Assembly (NCBI GenBank): GCA_014925825.1
Contig: JACGCK010000140.1
Span: 1 to 64,000 of the forward strand
DNA from: Pholiota molesta
Lineage: Eukaryota > Basidiomycota > Agaricomycetes > Agaricales > Strophariaceae
Length of the DNA stretch: 64,000 nucleotides
Direction of reading: 5' to 3'
The translations under genes and the position numbers were made by a program. The notes beneath the pieces were generated by a model that searched no databases, was not told where the DNA came from, and was given only the letters and a program-made list of their open reading frames with translations. Within the stretch, counting starts at the first letter, position 1. Every line of letters starts with the position of its first letter. Of this stretch, positions 10,570-22,047 are shown piece by piece.

Positions 10570-10575
10570 CTTATA
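10570..10575 (-). promoter_or_regulatory. TATA-like element of PEBP copy B
   Basis: The minus strand reads CGTTATAAGTAG, 55-60 nt upstream of the ATG at 10515, equivalent to the element of copy A. Confidence 0.45.
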
Positions 10576-10830
10576 ACGTTCGCCGGTGGAGCTGCATCCC
10601 TCCTACCCTCAGTTAGACTTTCAAAAGTTACCAATAAGCTATGAAGTTACTCACCCTCCATATGTCAACCCATCTTCCTGCTGCGCGAATATCCTGTCGC
10701 TGTGGGATACCATCATATGCTGCAGGGAAAGGAAGCGTCGTTGGTGATAGTCCTGTGCTAAAACATGCGAATAACCTGGGCGCATTTCCTGTTTTATCGA
10801 GAATGACGCAAAAACTGCCATAGAGTCAGT

Positions 10831-12753
10831 CATGGCTCGTGTGAAGACTCTGTATTGAAAATCTCACCGAAGCTATTCTTTTCATGCCAAGACCAGTTTG
10901 TGGACATTACTTAGCAATAAGCAGAAGGTGCATGATTCGATATTCAAGCTCCCTCACACGGTCGCACACGACCCCAGTCTAAGAGGGATTTCAGGGAGTG
11001 GTGTTCCATCCGATTAGACATGAATTGAAGACTAGGAGAGCTGCAAATGTGAGCGATGTTCGTATGTAGCAGGAGCCTGGAGGTATGACCATCTGTCTCC
11101 GTCCCGGCTGGGCCCGGGCCCAGATGATCATCACAGGCTGTTTCTTTTCACAAGCTTTTTGACCCGCCGCTACGCATTGGTTGGTTCGCTCTGGGCCAAC
11201 AGCTTGTCATGTTCAACCTCCCGCCACTGTCGATCCAGCCAGTATTGCCTGCGTATTCCAAAAACAAAGCTTCAAAGTTTTTCGTCTTCATCTTCCCGAA
11301 TCTGCGCAATCAAGGTGTATAACTTGGGTTCAACGTGGCCATCTCGAGTTCGTCGATCATCGTCTCTGCATCGTCTGTAATCCCAACGCGATCCAAGTCA
11401 CTCGCCAAATATTCGTACAGAATGGTTCCAACTACGTCGACCCTATTTACAACGCGTCAACTCTTTCTACATCCCACCAGGCGTTGGTTACCAGCTTGTT
11501 GGCTGTTAATTTAATGACCGCCGACGTCAGATCCTTTCTGAGTCTCCATGAACAATTCAACTGAACTCAGAATCACTGTCTCGACCACATTCTCGGCCTG
11601 ACTTTTTGCCCGACTCTTCTGTCGTGGACTCAAGAGTCGACAATTGGATACGTTGTGCAGCAGGTCTGGGGACATTTCTATATTTTCCGCTCAAATATCT
11701 TGGCAATCATCATCCTAGTTATATATGGTACATAGTATGTGTATTCTGTTCCTCTAATTGGTTGCATATACTGAATTTTGATTCGAAGAACGCGATCGAT
11801 TCTGCCGAACATCAACAATAGTTGCGGGTTTCTATTCTTTTATAGACTTCCTACTATATTCTACTGGATGGCACCGAAACCTCTCATTCTATTTTAACCG
11901 CTCGCTCTTGTCAAAAACTCCCGCAGCTTTGCTATCAACAACCCAAACGTCAATACTATCCATATGATCCAAGAGGGTGAATGCATCGCTTTATCTCTGG
12001 ATAGTCTACGGGCTTCTTTTTCGACTTTACATCATCCGCTTCGTTGACATTCGAGCTTCGAGCTTCGGGCCTCGATCCTCGAGCCTTATTACCAACGCTT
12101 GAAGGTGGGTACCACAAATTCTCGTCATGTATTTACGCCCCGTACTCACAGTACGAATAATCTAGCTCTTCACTACTCGTATAGCAATCGTCGATTTCCC
12201 AAAACCATTGACTACTACTGTTCCATGGCGAGTACATGACATTCAACGCGATTTAATTCAAGTCTTGCGGCCTATTTACGATGCCTTCGTGTTGTCCGGC
12301 GACTGGTCCAGCTGTCTTCAATTATCCGGCCAACTTGCCAAGCTTTTCAAGTTCAAAATACTGATCACTTCGTTTGGGACGGACTTAATCGCATGACAGC
12401 ACCCATTGCGATATTGTGCGTGGTTCCTATTGATTTTATTGCCGATTCAGCTTAAATGGTTTTTGCACATCTAAAGGTCGGTGTATTTCCGCCATCTGCG
12501 CTGTTCCTCGTGATCTCGAGATCCTCCATATGGATAGCGAACTTCGGGTAGAGGCTTGAGGAGAGTGGTTTTGTATACTCAGCGGGTAAATATCGCGTTA
12601 AGACTGCTTGATCTCTGCTCTGCAAAAATCCGCTGGTACACCGCCGCGGACGATTACTACTGCTTGGCTTCCGTCTTCAACTGCTTGGCATTCGTTTTCA
12701 ACGCATAAAAGGCTGTCTGAATAGATCACGTCGTAAGAGCATCTTTGCTCAAC
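10831..12753 (+). other. no convincing gene; scattered ORF remnants and the mannanase promoter
   Basis: A 127-codon frame at 11181-11564 (MVRSGPTACHVQPPATVDPA, ending FLSLHEQFN) and a 62-codon frame at 12208-12396 (MTTTVPWRVHDIQRDLIQ) are the longest. They are followed by stops in every frame and are not joined by obvious introns. They read like pieces of a decayed gene; I recognise no family. A CATAAAAGG element at 12704-12712 lies 42-50 nt before the first mannanase ATG and is a plausible TATA box. Confidence 0.4.
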
Positions 12754-14736
12754 ATGCTAAGACTCTCGACTAGTCTCATTGCTTTGGCTTTGTCCTTGAA
12801 CTCTGTCGTTGCGACAGTACCAATATACGGACAATGCGGTGGTATCAACTATACTGGTGACACTGGTAAGTTTCTGCACCTAATAATAATCCCTCATGGT
12901 CACTAACCCTTGCTTTTGTATAACACTGAAGCTTGCGCTTCCGGAACAACATGTCAAGTTCTGAATGCATACTACTACCAATGCCTCGCGCCATCCAGCA
13001 CGGCCACGACGGCACCTAGCAGCAGTCCCACTACCACTCCCATTCCTACCACCACCCCTACAACAACCGCTACGGGTACAACAACGACACCTGCCCCTCC
13101 TTCGGCGACTGGATTCGTCAAAGCCTCCGGAACTGCGTTTACCTTAAATGGGTCCAAATTTACCGTTGTTGGGTCAGTATTATTAGGACAAGTACCGTTT
13201 GCGCGTATTCTCAATGATAGGTCCGCAGTGAAAATTCGTACTGGGTCGGGCTCACAGGCCTTTCGACCGCCAATATGAACAAAGCGTTCGCCGATATCGC
13301 CGCCGCCGGATCAACTGTTGTGCGAACATGGTGTGTCTACTGTGCTCTCATACCTCATATTCATTGTGTTAACATTTTCTGTGACTGCAGGGGTTTCAAC
13401 GAAGTGACTAGTCCCAACGGCGTGTACTATCAAAGCTGGTCAGGAAGCACGCCAACTATCAACACAGGATCGACTGGTCTCGGCAACTTTGGTATGTATT
13501 CTCAGGAAGTTTTGAGTGTCACTATTGACCTTCGACCTCTGAAAGACAACGTGGTTGCTGCTGCAAAGGCTAACGGTCTTCGCTTGATTGTCGCCTTGTG
13601 AGAGAGCTTTTCTTGTCCTCAAGACCAGTCCCACTCAATGATATACAATAACACAGGACTAATAATTGGTCCGATTATGGTGGTATGGACGTTTATGTCA
13701 AGCAAATTCTCGGTTCTCAGAATCATGACCTTTTCTACACCGACGCAAGCGTACAAGTAAGAATCATTCAACCTTGTTCGTCCAATATACTTATTGGAAT
13801 GCTGTAGACTGCTTTCAAGAATTACATCAAGACGTTTGTCGGCAGATATGTTAACGAGCCGACTATCATGGCCTGGGAGCTTGCAAACGAGCCAAGGTGT
13901 ACGGGAAGCTCTGGGTAAAACATTCTGAATTGCGCAGAGAACGATGAACCTCGACTAACACAACATTTTCAGCACGTCGACTGGAACCTGCAAGACTACT
14001 ACTATCACCGCATGGGTCAAAGAAATATCTGCTTACATCAAATCAATCGACAGCAATCATCTTGTCGGTCTCGGTGACGAAGGTTTCTTCAACCAACCTA
14101 GCGCTGCTACGTATCCTTATCAGTGCGTAGTTTGACCTAACAGCATACCATCTCCTCCTCATTTGCTTGAAACAGAGGAAGTGAGGGTATCGATTTCAAT
14201 GCCAACTTAGCTGTCAGCTCAATCGACTTCGGGACCTTCCATGTAAGTTACGTTCTTTGAGATCCAGTAAAGCTACAGCCATACTTATTGTAATTGAAAG
14301 TCTTACCCGACAGGATGGGGTCAAGGCGGAAATGAACAAGCTTGGGGTACTCAATGGATTACCGACCATGCAACATCACAAAAGAGTGCCAATAAACCCG
14401 TAATTCTCGAGGAATTCGGTGTTACAACTAACCAAGCGACTATATACACGGCGTGGTGGAACCAGATAATTTCTTCTGGGCTCACAGGCGATCTTATATG
14501 GTATGCGGCAATCCAGTATCTGGATGTTCTTTCTGATTTTCTTACACGATCTACTTAACAGGCAGGCCGGCTCTCATCTGTCGAGGTAAGTGGCTTTATA
14601 GATGACTCTGCTTGAAAAATTGAATGCGATGTGCTGTAGCGGCGACACACCCAACGATGGATATGCTGTTTATCCAGATGGTGCCGTCTATCCTGTGATG
14701 ACATCTTTCGCCGCAAAATTGAAAGCGAGAGCTTAA
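12754..14736 (+). CDS. secreted CBM1-GH5 endo-beta-1,4-mannanase, copy 1, 450 aa
   Basis: Twelve exons join in phase: 12754-12865, 12932-13172, 13229-13330, 13391-13491, 13546-13597, 13657-13756, 13808-13914, 13973-14122, 14176-14242, 14301-14500, 14562-14585, 14640-14736. In order: signal peptide (to about residue 20), a fungal cellulose-binding CBM1 with four Cys (VPIYGQCGG ... YYYQCL), a Thr/Pro/Ser linker, then a GH5 catalytic domain close to subfamily 7. The acid/base lies in ELANEPRC (Glu264) and the nucleophile in VILEEFGV (probably Glu382). Such enzymes cut mannan and glucomannan internally outside the cell. The CBM1 has Tyr where most members have Trp (INYTG instead of IGWTG). The linker lacks the longer TTT runs of copy 2. 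A tandem paralog follows. Confidence 0.93.
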
Positions 14737-15917
14737 AATGACATACCGTCCCGAGATAGTTAGCGGGCGATTGGATATGACGTAGATGAAATGTGTTGGG
14801 CATTTTTTTGGGGGTCACTTTTGTACGCTACCAGGTATGTAAGAACGTTGATATGATCGTAATGTCTCTCGATTAAGCAGTTGTGTTTCCAAAATAAGTC
14901 ACACTGCTACACACTGCAAGTCCTACTCTGAATCATACACTCACTCAGATATGATGACGAACTTTGAGAGCGACATCGCGAAATAAGTATATAGCATGTT
15001 GTTGGTCGTGTCTCCTGTTGGCAAAATATTTTCCGACCCTTTTTGTATTGATGTTCTTCGGCTTAAGCTTGTCATAACTGGCCTTCTGTCGCTCCCATGA
15101 CCATCTACAAGCCGCAGCATAATCGATTCGTTGGTATATATAGCAGTGGGGAAGAAGCACCGCGTGGCGCATGACTTTTGGCAACTATAAGTATATATCT
15201 ACCGCTTACATGCGTTTGTTTGCAGTGGAAGCCTGGTGGAAGCATAATGATGTTGCTACAGACTCCGTATCCGACTCCTGGTCTTTTGGCTGAGAGAATG
15301 GTGCGGACCCGAGTGCCACGTCCCAACTATACATTGTAAGTAATCCTTCCCAGAACATACGTCAATAGAAACAGGATGGTCGGCGATGCTAAATGGATGT
15401 TTTTAAGCCTGTTACTTTCTTCAGCTCTTTAGTCAGGTTGGTACGCAACTGGTACGTAAATATTGAAGCGTATACGGTATTACTATACGAGTCTGGCTAG
15501 TAGCTGCTAAACATCCCGATCTTTGTAGGCCTTCGACGATTGGCGCTCTTCAATGCTTTTTAATTTATTTTCAGGTCACAGGGGTATTCTCGGATTGTAG
15601 CTACTTGTTCGCTGAATCGATATTCGCATGATTTTCCTATATAATACCCACTGTCTGCAGTGTGCACTTCCCGTGATTCGTGGTTGGCATAAATATACAA
15701 CTATCTATAATTGCAGATCTTTCTATACATAGATCTCCCATCAAAATAGGTTGCTGTTGGCACATCAGCAGGTCCGGTTAAATGTCGCGTTTTAGACTTC
15801 TTTAAATTCCTATTGCGAAGAATATCCGTTCCAGCATGACGTTCTACTCAGATTTTTGAAGGTATATAAAGGGCCTTTTACCGTCTGCTCCCTACAGGCC
15901 TCCAAAGTTCAATCAGC
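14737..15917 (+). other. spacer between the two mannanase genes, promoter of copy 2
   Basis: No supported gene; ORFs of up to 79 codons on the minus strand look random. A clear TATA box (GGTATATAAAGG) at 15861-15872 lies 46-57 nt upstream of the copy 2 ATG. Confidence 0.5.
15863..15870 (+). promoter_or_regulatory. TATA box of mannanase copy 2
   Basis: TATATAAA, 48-55 nt upstream of the ATG at 15918. Confidence 0.7.
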
Positions 15918-17927
15918 ATGCTAAAGCTCTCCATAAGTCTGACCTCCCTAGCCTTATATCTGCCTTCGGTCCTCGCTCAGGTGCCGATTTATGGCCAGTG
16001 TGGTGGCATTGGCTGGACTGGGGGCACCAGTAAGATTTCTACTCTAGAATGCACGCTAAAAAATACAACTAATATTCCTGTAACTAGCTTGCGCCTCTGG
16101 AACAACTTGTCAAGTGGGAAACCCCTACTACTCTCAGTGTCTTCCGGGCACTGCTACCACCACCACTGCCACAACGCCCACCACCACCGCAAAACCGACC
16201 ACGACTACTGGCAGTACAACTGTGCCAACAACTACTGCAGCTCCGCCCCCTTCCGCTACTGGATTTGTTACGACGTCCGGGACCGCTTTCAGCTTGAACG
16301 GAGCCAAGTTCACCGTCGTCGGGTGAGTTGAAATTGACTATGTCGACATTCAAGTACGGTTCTAAACGTTTTGGGATTTAGCGAAAATTCCTACTGGGTT
16401 GGGTTGATGGGCTATTCTACCGCAGACATGAATCAAGCCTTCTCCGATATTGCCAGCGCAGGCTCGACTGTCGTGCGCACTTGGTACGTCAAATTAATTC
16501 CATATATCTTCATATTGCGCGCTAACCTTCCGTCGATTATATAGGGGCTTCAGTGAGGTGACAAGTCCCAGTGGCATCTATTACCAGAGCTGGTCCGGAA
16601 GCACGCCGACGGTGAACACCGGATCTACTGGCTTGGGTAATTTCGGTATGTGTAGAATTGTACTATACATGGTAATACTCGTCGGCGCTAATTCTTTGTC
16701 TCCCAAAAGACAACGTGGTCGCTGCCGCAAAAGCCAACGGAATCCGTCTCATCGTCGCATTGTAAGTCCCCAAAGAATTATACTTTGATATTGGCTCAAC
16801 GCCGGACTAGGACCAACAACTGGTCAGACTACGGTGGTATGGATGTATATGTCAAACAGATCCTGAACTCCGCGAATCACGACCTGTTCTACACCGATGC
16901 AACCGTCATCGTAAGCATTGAGATAGACTGGAAGCATTTGCCTTTAATAAAGTCTCCCTTAGGCTGCTTACAAGAACTACATCAAAGCGTTCGTCGGGCG
17001 ATACGTTAACGAGCCCACCATCATGGCTTGGGAGCTTGCTAACGAGCCCAGGTGCACAGGAAGCACTGGGTACGCCATCTCAATGCTTTTCAACAGGCGA
17101 ATAACAAATTGATTATTTTCCTTTAGCACCTCTACTGGAACCTGCAAAACTACCACCATCACTACCTGGATTGGCGAGATTTCTGCATACATCAAGTCCA
17201 TCGACAGCAACCACCTCGTCGCCCTCGGCGACGAAGGTTTCTTCAACGAGCCCAGCGCGCCTACTTACCCATACCAGTAAGTTAAAAAAAGGATTCAATT
17301 TACTAGTCGCTCATTCTTGATTTGCATGTTATAGGGGCAGCGAAGGTATCGACTTCAATGCTAACCTCGCCATTTCCTCCATCGATTTCGGAACTTTCCA
17401 TGTAAGTCACAACTCTACATCGTCTGCCTTGTTCTGAAAGGACTCAAAACCTTTCGTAGTCTTACCCAGACAGCTGGGGTCAAACTGCCAACGACTCATT
17501 ATGGGGAACACAGTGGATCGCCGACCATGCCACTTCCCAGAAGAGCGCCGGCAAGCCTGTGATCATTGAAGAATTCGGCGTCACTTCCAACCAGGCCACC
17601 ATCTACACTTCATGGTTAAACGAAGTCGTCTCTTCAGGACTCACTGGCGAGCTTATCTGGTATGCATTAATCTCGACCTTTCAGATGCCCTCTTGTTTTC
17701 TGACTATAATATGAATTTGATTCTTTCCTACTCATTTGAATACAGGCAAGCTGGCTCGCACTTCTCAACGTACGCATCACAAATATACCCAATTTTTGAA
17801 CGACTATTGACTGATCAATTTTTGTTACAGCGGAGATACTCCCAACGACGGATTCGCAGTATACATCGACGGACCCGTATTCCCCGTCATAAAAGCTGCA
17901 GCTGCGCAGTTGAAAGCGAGAGCTTGA
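15918..17927 (+). CDS. secreted CBM1-GH5 endo-beta-1,4-mannanase, copy 2, 448 aa
   Basis: Twelve exons (15918-16029, 16088-16322, 16382-16483, 16545-16645, 16710-16761, 16811-16910, 16963-17069, 17127-17276, 17335-17401, 17460-17659, 17746-17769, 17831-17927) have the same phases and, except for exon 2, the same lengths as copy 1. It has a signal peptide ([20 protein letters not shown]), then a CBM1 with the usual Trp (GGIGWTGGT), a longer Thr-rich linker, and the GH5 domain. The acid/base Glu lies in ELANEPRC (residue 262) and the nucleophile in VIIEEFGV (about residue 380). Introns have diverged almost completely, while exons remain similar, so the duplication is not recent. Function is as for copy 1: extracellular mannan depolymerisation on cellulose-rich walls. 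Confidence 0.93.
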
Positions 17928-18208
17928 ATCCAGCCACGAGAGCAGGCGTAGTGATATACTTAAATTGTACTTCGTTGAATAAATGCCGAATGAAAGGATT
18001 GTAAATTTATGGCAAAACAACAACCCAAGTTCAGCGATTGTGAGCCTCTCTGTAGATATTTACGTAAATCCAATCACTGCCACTCAACTTGTCATCGGTC
18101 TATCAAGTCATTTCCGTCAGACGATAGCGACATTAGTATTACACGAACATTAACTGCGGCCGAGCCCATAAAATCCACCTTATCCCTGATCCCGCCCACG
18201 GACGCCCC

Positions 18209-19107
18209 CTAGTCCTCGTTGCCGGCCCAAAGCTTCCCCACCGGGCCCGCCACGCCGCCCTCCACCAGCGGGCGCACAAGCGCCCACACCTCCCTCTCCA
18301 CCGCGTCCCGCTCGCGCCCCGCATCGACCTCCACCCACCGCGTTGCCTCCCCCTCGCGCTCAGCACGCCGCCGCCGGTGCATCTCCTTGCCGATCTCCTT
18401 GAACACCGCGCGCACCCGCTGCTGCACCTCCTCCTGCTCGTACCGCTCCGCGCCGTACCCGCCGCGCCCGCGCGCGTGCTCCGGCGCGATGTCGAAGAAG
18501 AGCACGAGGTCCGGCGCGGGGAGGCCGACGTCTGGGGCGCGGCACCACTCGTACGGGAGCAGCGGGGAGGTGGGGCGGAGGGTGGGGCGGGAGAAGACGC
18601 GGTTGGACTGGGGGCGTCCGCAGGCGCGGTTGCGACTTTCGCGGCGGAGAACGCGATCCCGGAGAATGCGTAGCGGTCGCAGAGGACCGGTGTGCCTGCA
18701 AGCAGGGTAGCCTCGATTTTGGACCTGCAAAAACAGCGCAATAACGCGTTCGTCACTCGCTATTCCAACAACGACGCCGAGAAGACACATAGGGAACGCA
18801 CGCCATCTCCCAGCGGTTCGCGGAGAAGAGCAGATGCACCGCGCGGTCGTCCATCTCCGCCGCGGAACGCAGGTACGCGTCGATCATCTGGCCGATCTGG
18901 GTCGATCTGTCTTCACATAAGTAAGTATGAGCAGAAGACGCGTGTCCACGCAGCGGCCGGCGTACCTGGGAACTTCATCAGCGCAGCCTCGACGCCCTGC
19001 GCCTTGAGCTGCGCGTGCAGGCGTGCGACCTGGGTCGTCTTGCCTGAGCGGTCGAGGCCTTCGATGACGATGAAGGGCGCGCGGCGGGGAGGGTCCTGCG
19101 AGGCCAT
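18209..19107 (-). CDS. thymidylate kinase (dTMP kinase), about 245 aa
   Basis: Exons 19107-18966, 18910-18802, 18724-18637 and 18607-18209. The P-loop is FIVIEGLDRSGKTTQ (residues 12-26), the DRY motif is CDRYAFSG (99-106), and the nucleotide-binding/lid region continues as YEWCRAPDVGLPAPDLVLFF and RGGYGAERYEQEE. The enzyme phosphorylates dTMP to dTDP in DNA precursor synthesis. To connect AFSAAK to the downstream frame, a 29-nt segment (18636-18608, GTCGCAAC...CCCCAG) must be removed, unusually short for an intron; a frameshift is the alternative. An insertion (SNRVFSRPTLRPTSPLL) precedes PYEWC, not typical of the family. Coding is strongly GC-rich at third positions. Confidence 0.88.
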
Positions 19108-19213
19108 TGTCTATGGCGCTGTATGTGGCTGGACTAGCGCTGTGAGAGGTGTTGAATGAAGAGCATTTGGCATGAATGAGCAGAAGATCTGGAAGCGTGA
19201 GAGCCCGCTGCAT

Positions 19214-19235
19214 GAAGATAAGATAAGATAAGATC
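19214..19235. promoter_or_regulatory. tandem GATA-factor sites upstream of thymidylate kinase
   Basis: GAAGATAAGATAAGATAAGA contains three overlapping GATAAG cores in a row, about 110-125 nt upstream of the kinase ATG. Fungal GATA factors bind HGATAR. It may also be a simple pentanucleotide repeat. Confidence 0.4.
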
Positions 19236-19727
19236 CCCTCAACATGATCGGCCGGCCCGGAATGGTACCCGTTCAAACCGCCAATGACGCAGCTGAGGAT
19301 TGCACAATGCACAACAAGTCTACCCTCACAAGCCATGGGCGGCGAAAGTCGAAGCAGATAAACGCCATTATAGCTAAGTTAAATATCTGTACACACTGGA
19401 TCAATAAATAAAATATGGGCGGTTATGTTGGTCACACAGAATACAGAGATCAGGTATAAACACGTCAGACGACAGATGTTGTCAAAAAAGCCGGTGCAAA
19501 ATCAGAAGTGGCGGGATGGGAGATGGGCCCGGCACGAGATTAGGGAGGAGGAAAGGGCAAGTGCGTGTATAAAAAGAAAAGGGAAATGCACGGAAAGTGA
19601 AGAAGGCGCAGGAGATAACAACAAGTAATCCAGGGAACCCTAACGCAATAAAAAACCCGAAAAAGGACAGAAAGCACCGTACGTGCATTGGCAATCAATG
19701 CAAGCACACAAAGCGGGAAGGTCGGCA

Positions 19728-21359
19728 TCACGCCAGCCCCGCCCCCGTCTTCGCCATCGACGCCGCGGCTGTCGCCCGCCGCCGCTTGTTCCCTCTCCGA
19801 ATCTCAATCAAATCGTTCTCCAATTCGCTGTCCTTGATCACATTCAGCACGACCAGGCTCTTGCCCAGCCCGCCGATCGCCTGCCCTTGGTGGGCCCCGC
19901 CGCCTTTAACCCGCCGCCGCCCACCATTCGGCGCAATCCCGCCCACGCCGGCACCCAGCCCACCCGCCGCCCCGCCCGCCCCGCCCCCCGCCGCGTGTGC
20001 GCCGGACGGCGTCGACGTGAGCGGGAGGGGGAAGGGCGAGGGGAGGTCGTCGACGGACAGGGAGTGCGGGTTGGGGAAGGGCCCCGTGGTGATGGGCAGG
20101 TTCGCGGAGAGGAGGGTGCCGTTGGCGCCGACGTGGGCGGTGGAGAGTGGGTACCCGGCGGCGGGCCCGGTGTGGGGGGTGGGGGGCGGGGAGGTGCCGA
20201 GCTTGTTGCGCAGCTTGCGGGTGGGCGGCCGCGAGTGGATGTCGAGCACAGCGTCTGCGCGGGGGTGAGCGTGCGTGTGGTTGGACGGGGCGAAGAGACA
20301 TACCTCCGAGGGTGCCGTCGCCCTCTTTCTCTTCCCTGGCTCGCCGCCGCCGCTCCTCGATGCCTTCTAGCAGCCGCTCTCTGACTCTTTCTCGCCCTCT
20401 CCGCCACTCGTCTTCTACCCGTTCGCGCTCCTCGTCGTACGCCACTTGCGCACATTCTAGCGAATATCGCTCCTCGACTTCGAGTTGGGCCAGCAGCGCC
20501 GAGCGTTCGAGTGTGAGTGGGTACAGCCTCAGCCGGTACAGCGGAGACAGCTCCGGGCGCGTTGAGAGGACGTGTGCGGCATTGTGGAGGCTGGAGACGG
20601 TTTCCGCGAAGTGGCGGCCGCTGTAGGGCGGAGGCAGGTTAGTGTTGTGGATGGGCATGGTGGGTGGGGGGGTGGAAGAAAAGCGGGCGGCAAAACAAAA
20701 ACAAAGGCAAAAAGAAATTCACGCACTCGTCTCTTCGATCACCGAGCTCCTTGCCGGCTCTGGACGCCTCCTTCCGCTTCTTCTCTTTCCTGCCCTCCTC
20801 CATCGCTCCGCCTTTTTTGAACACCATCCGGAATGTGCAGATAAGAAAGCAAAGCAAAAATGCAGGGTCAGCACATGCGCGCCGGAGCCGTCTGTCTCAG
20901 GGCCGAGCCCCAAACGGAACACAGAGCAGCGCGCTACGCACCGTGTCGGGAGCCCGTGCTCGGGCCCGCTGCTCCTGCCGCGGGCGGGTGCGGGGTGTGG
21001 CGGTGATGGGGCGCGAGCGCACTTGGGTGCGGCGCCGGGTGTGGGTGGTGTGGCTGCGGCGGGTGCGCAGGCTGGGGTTGATGCGAGCCGTCACGGCGGC
21101 CATGGCCGATCTGGCCATACCGCTCCCTCTCTCCCGCCGCACTCACCCGCCCCCCGTCGCGCTCGTACCCCTGGTGCTCCGCCCTCACCACCTTCGACGA
21201 GCCGCCGCCTATGTACCCGAGCCCCGGGCCCATGCCGGGACCCACGGAGGCGAGTGCGGTGGCGCCAGCGGCGGAGGAGGGCGCGGTGGCGATGCCTGTT
21301 TGGATGTGGGTTGGTTTGGTGCCGGGTGGGACGGCGAAGAGGCCTGGTCGTGGAGGCAT
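19728..21359 (-). CDS. Sds3-like subunit of the Sin3/Rpd3L histone deacetylase complex, about 446 aa
   Basis: Exons 21359-20942, 20805-20727 (acceptor could be six bases upstream), 20620-20304 and 20254-19728 join in phase. The first ~140 residues are Pro/Gly/His-rich. Residues about 145-165 are charged (MEEGRKEKKRKEASRAGKEL). Then comes the Sds3-like core: GRHFAETVSSLHNAAHVL, YRLRLYPLTLERSALLAQLE, and a long coiled coil (QVAYDEERERVEDEW, RERLLEGIEERRRRAREEKE). It ends with the family's TRKLRNK box (SRPPTRKLRNKLG). The C-terminus holds a basic patch (IEIRRGNKRRRA). Sds3 holds the Sin3-HDAC complex together in the nucleus. It is about 600 nt from the neighbouring kinase on the same strand. Confidence 0.78.
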
Positions 21360-22047
21360 GATGGGGGTGCGCGCAGGGCCTGTCCCCGTCCACGGTCCTG
21401 GCGCTCCAGCATGCCACCTCGTCGACGGGCTTCCAAAAAAAGAAATGTGTCATAGCCACGTGATATCTAATTATGGCGCGTCGCGTGGGGGAGGCGGTCG
21501 CGTTCGTTGCTAATACTAATATTTAGTTCTCCAATGCCCGCAGCGTCAAATCGAACAGAAAACAAGCGCTATCTCTTACTCTGATATATTATTTTTAAGG
21601 TTGAACCTGAATTTTAGGTCGAGCTATTCTCCATTGCTTCGAAAGTCCTAATAGCGCCCTCATTTTTTGGTTTTTATCGCTCTTGGAACGTGCTATCGAC
21701 ATTCTGTATATCATAACTGGCGGGCGCTTCGCTGATATCGCTAATTTTATTGCTGAAGGCAAACTGAATAGGCAAAATTGGTTCTGTAGATATTCGAAAG
21801 CTTAAGCTTTCAAGAGCCGCTCTCAACCGCGGCGGTTAACATCAAACGGACATTGCCGGGCTGCACATGGTTGCTTCCAACGTTCACTGCAGGAGCTCAG
21901 TTATCAGTCAAGTCTTCACTTAAGCCGCACTTCACAGACTCGGACAGTCCGCAGTGCCCAGCACCTTGGGAGTCTCTCACATGTGAGCTAGTAAGTATAC
22001 TACAAGCTTTCTGACCCATTACGCAGCGCCAGCATCCTCAGTTCACC
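21360..22047. other. divergent intergenic region
   Basis: Promoter region between the Sds3-like gene (-) and the serine hydrolase (+). No ORF or clear TATA box; a sharp drop from GC-rich to AT-rich sequence occurs near 21540. Confidence 0.5.

Larger units (their letters stand above)
9550..10830. repeat. tandem duplication, copy B (PEBP gene plus flanks)
   Basis: Second copy of the unit described at 8000-9310, in the same orientation and separated by about 240 nt of unrelated DNA. Limits are approximate and judged by eye. Confidence 0.8.
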
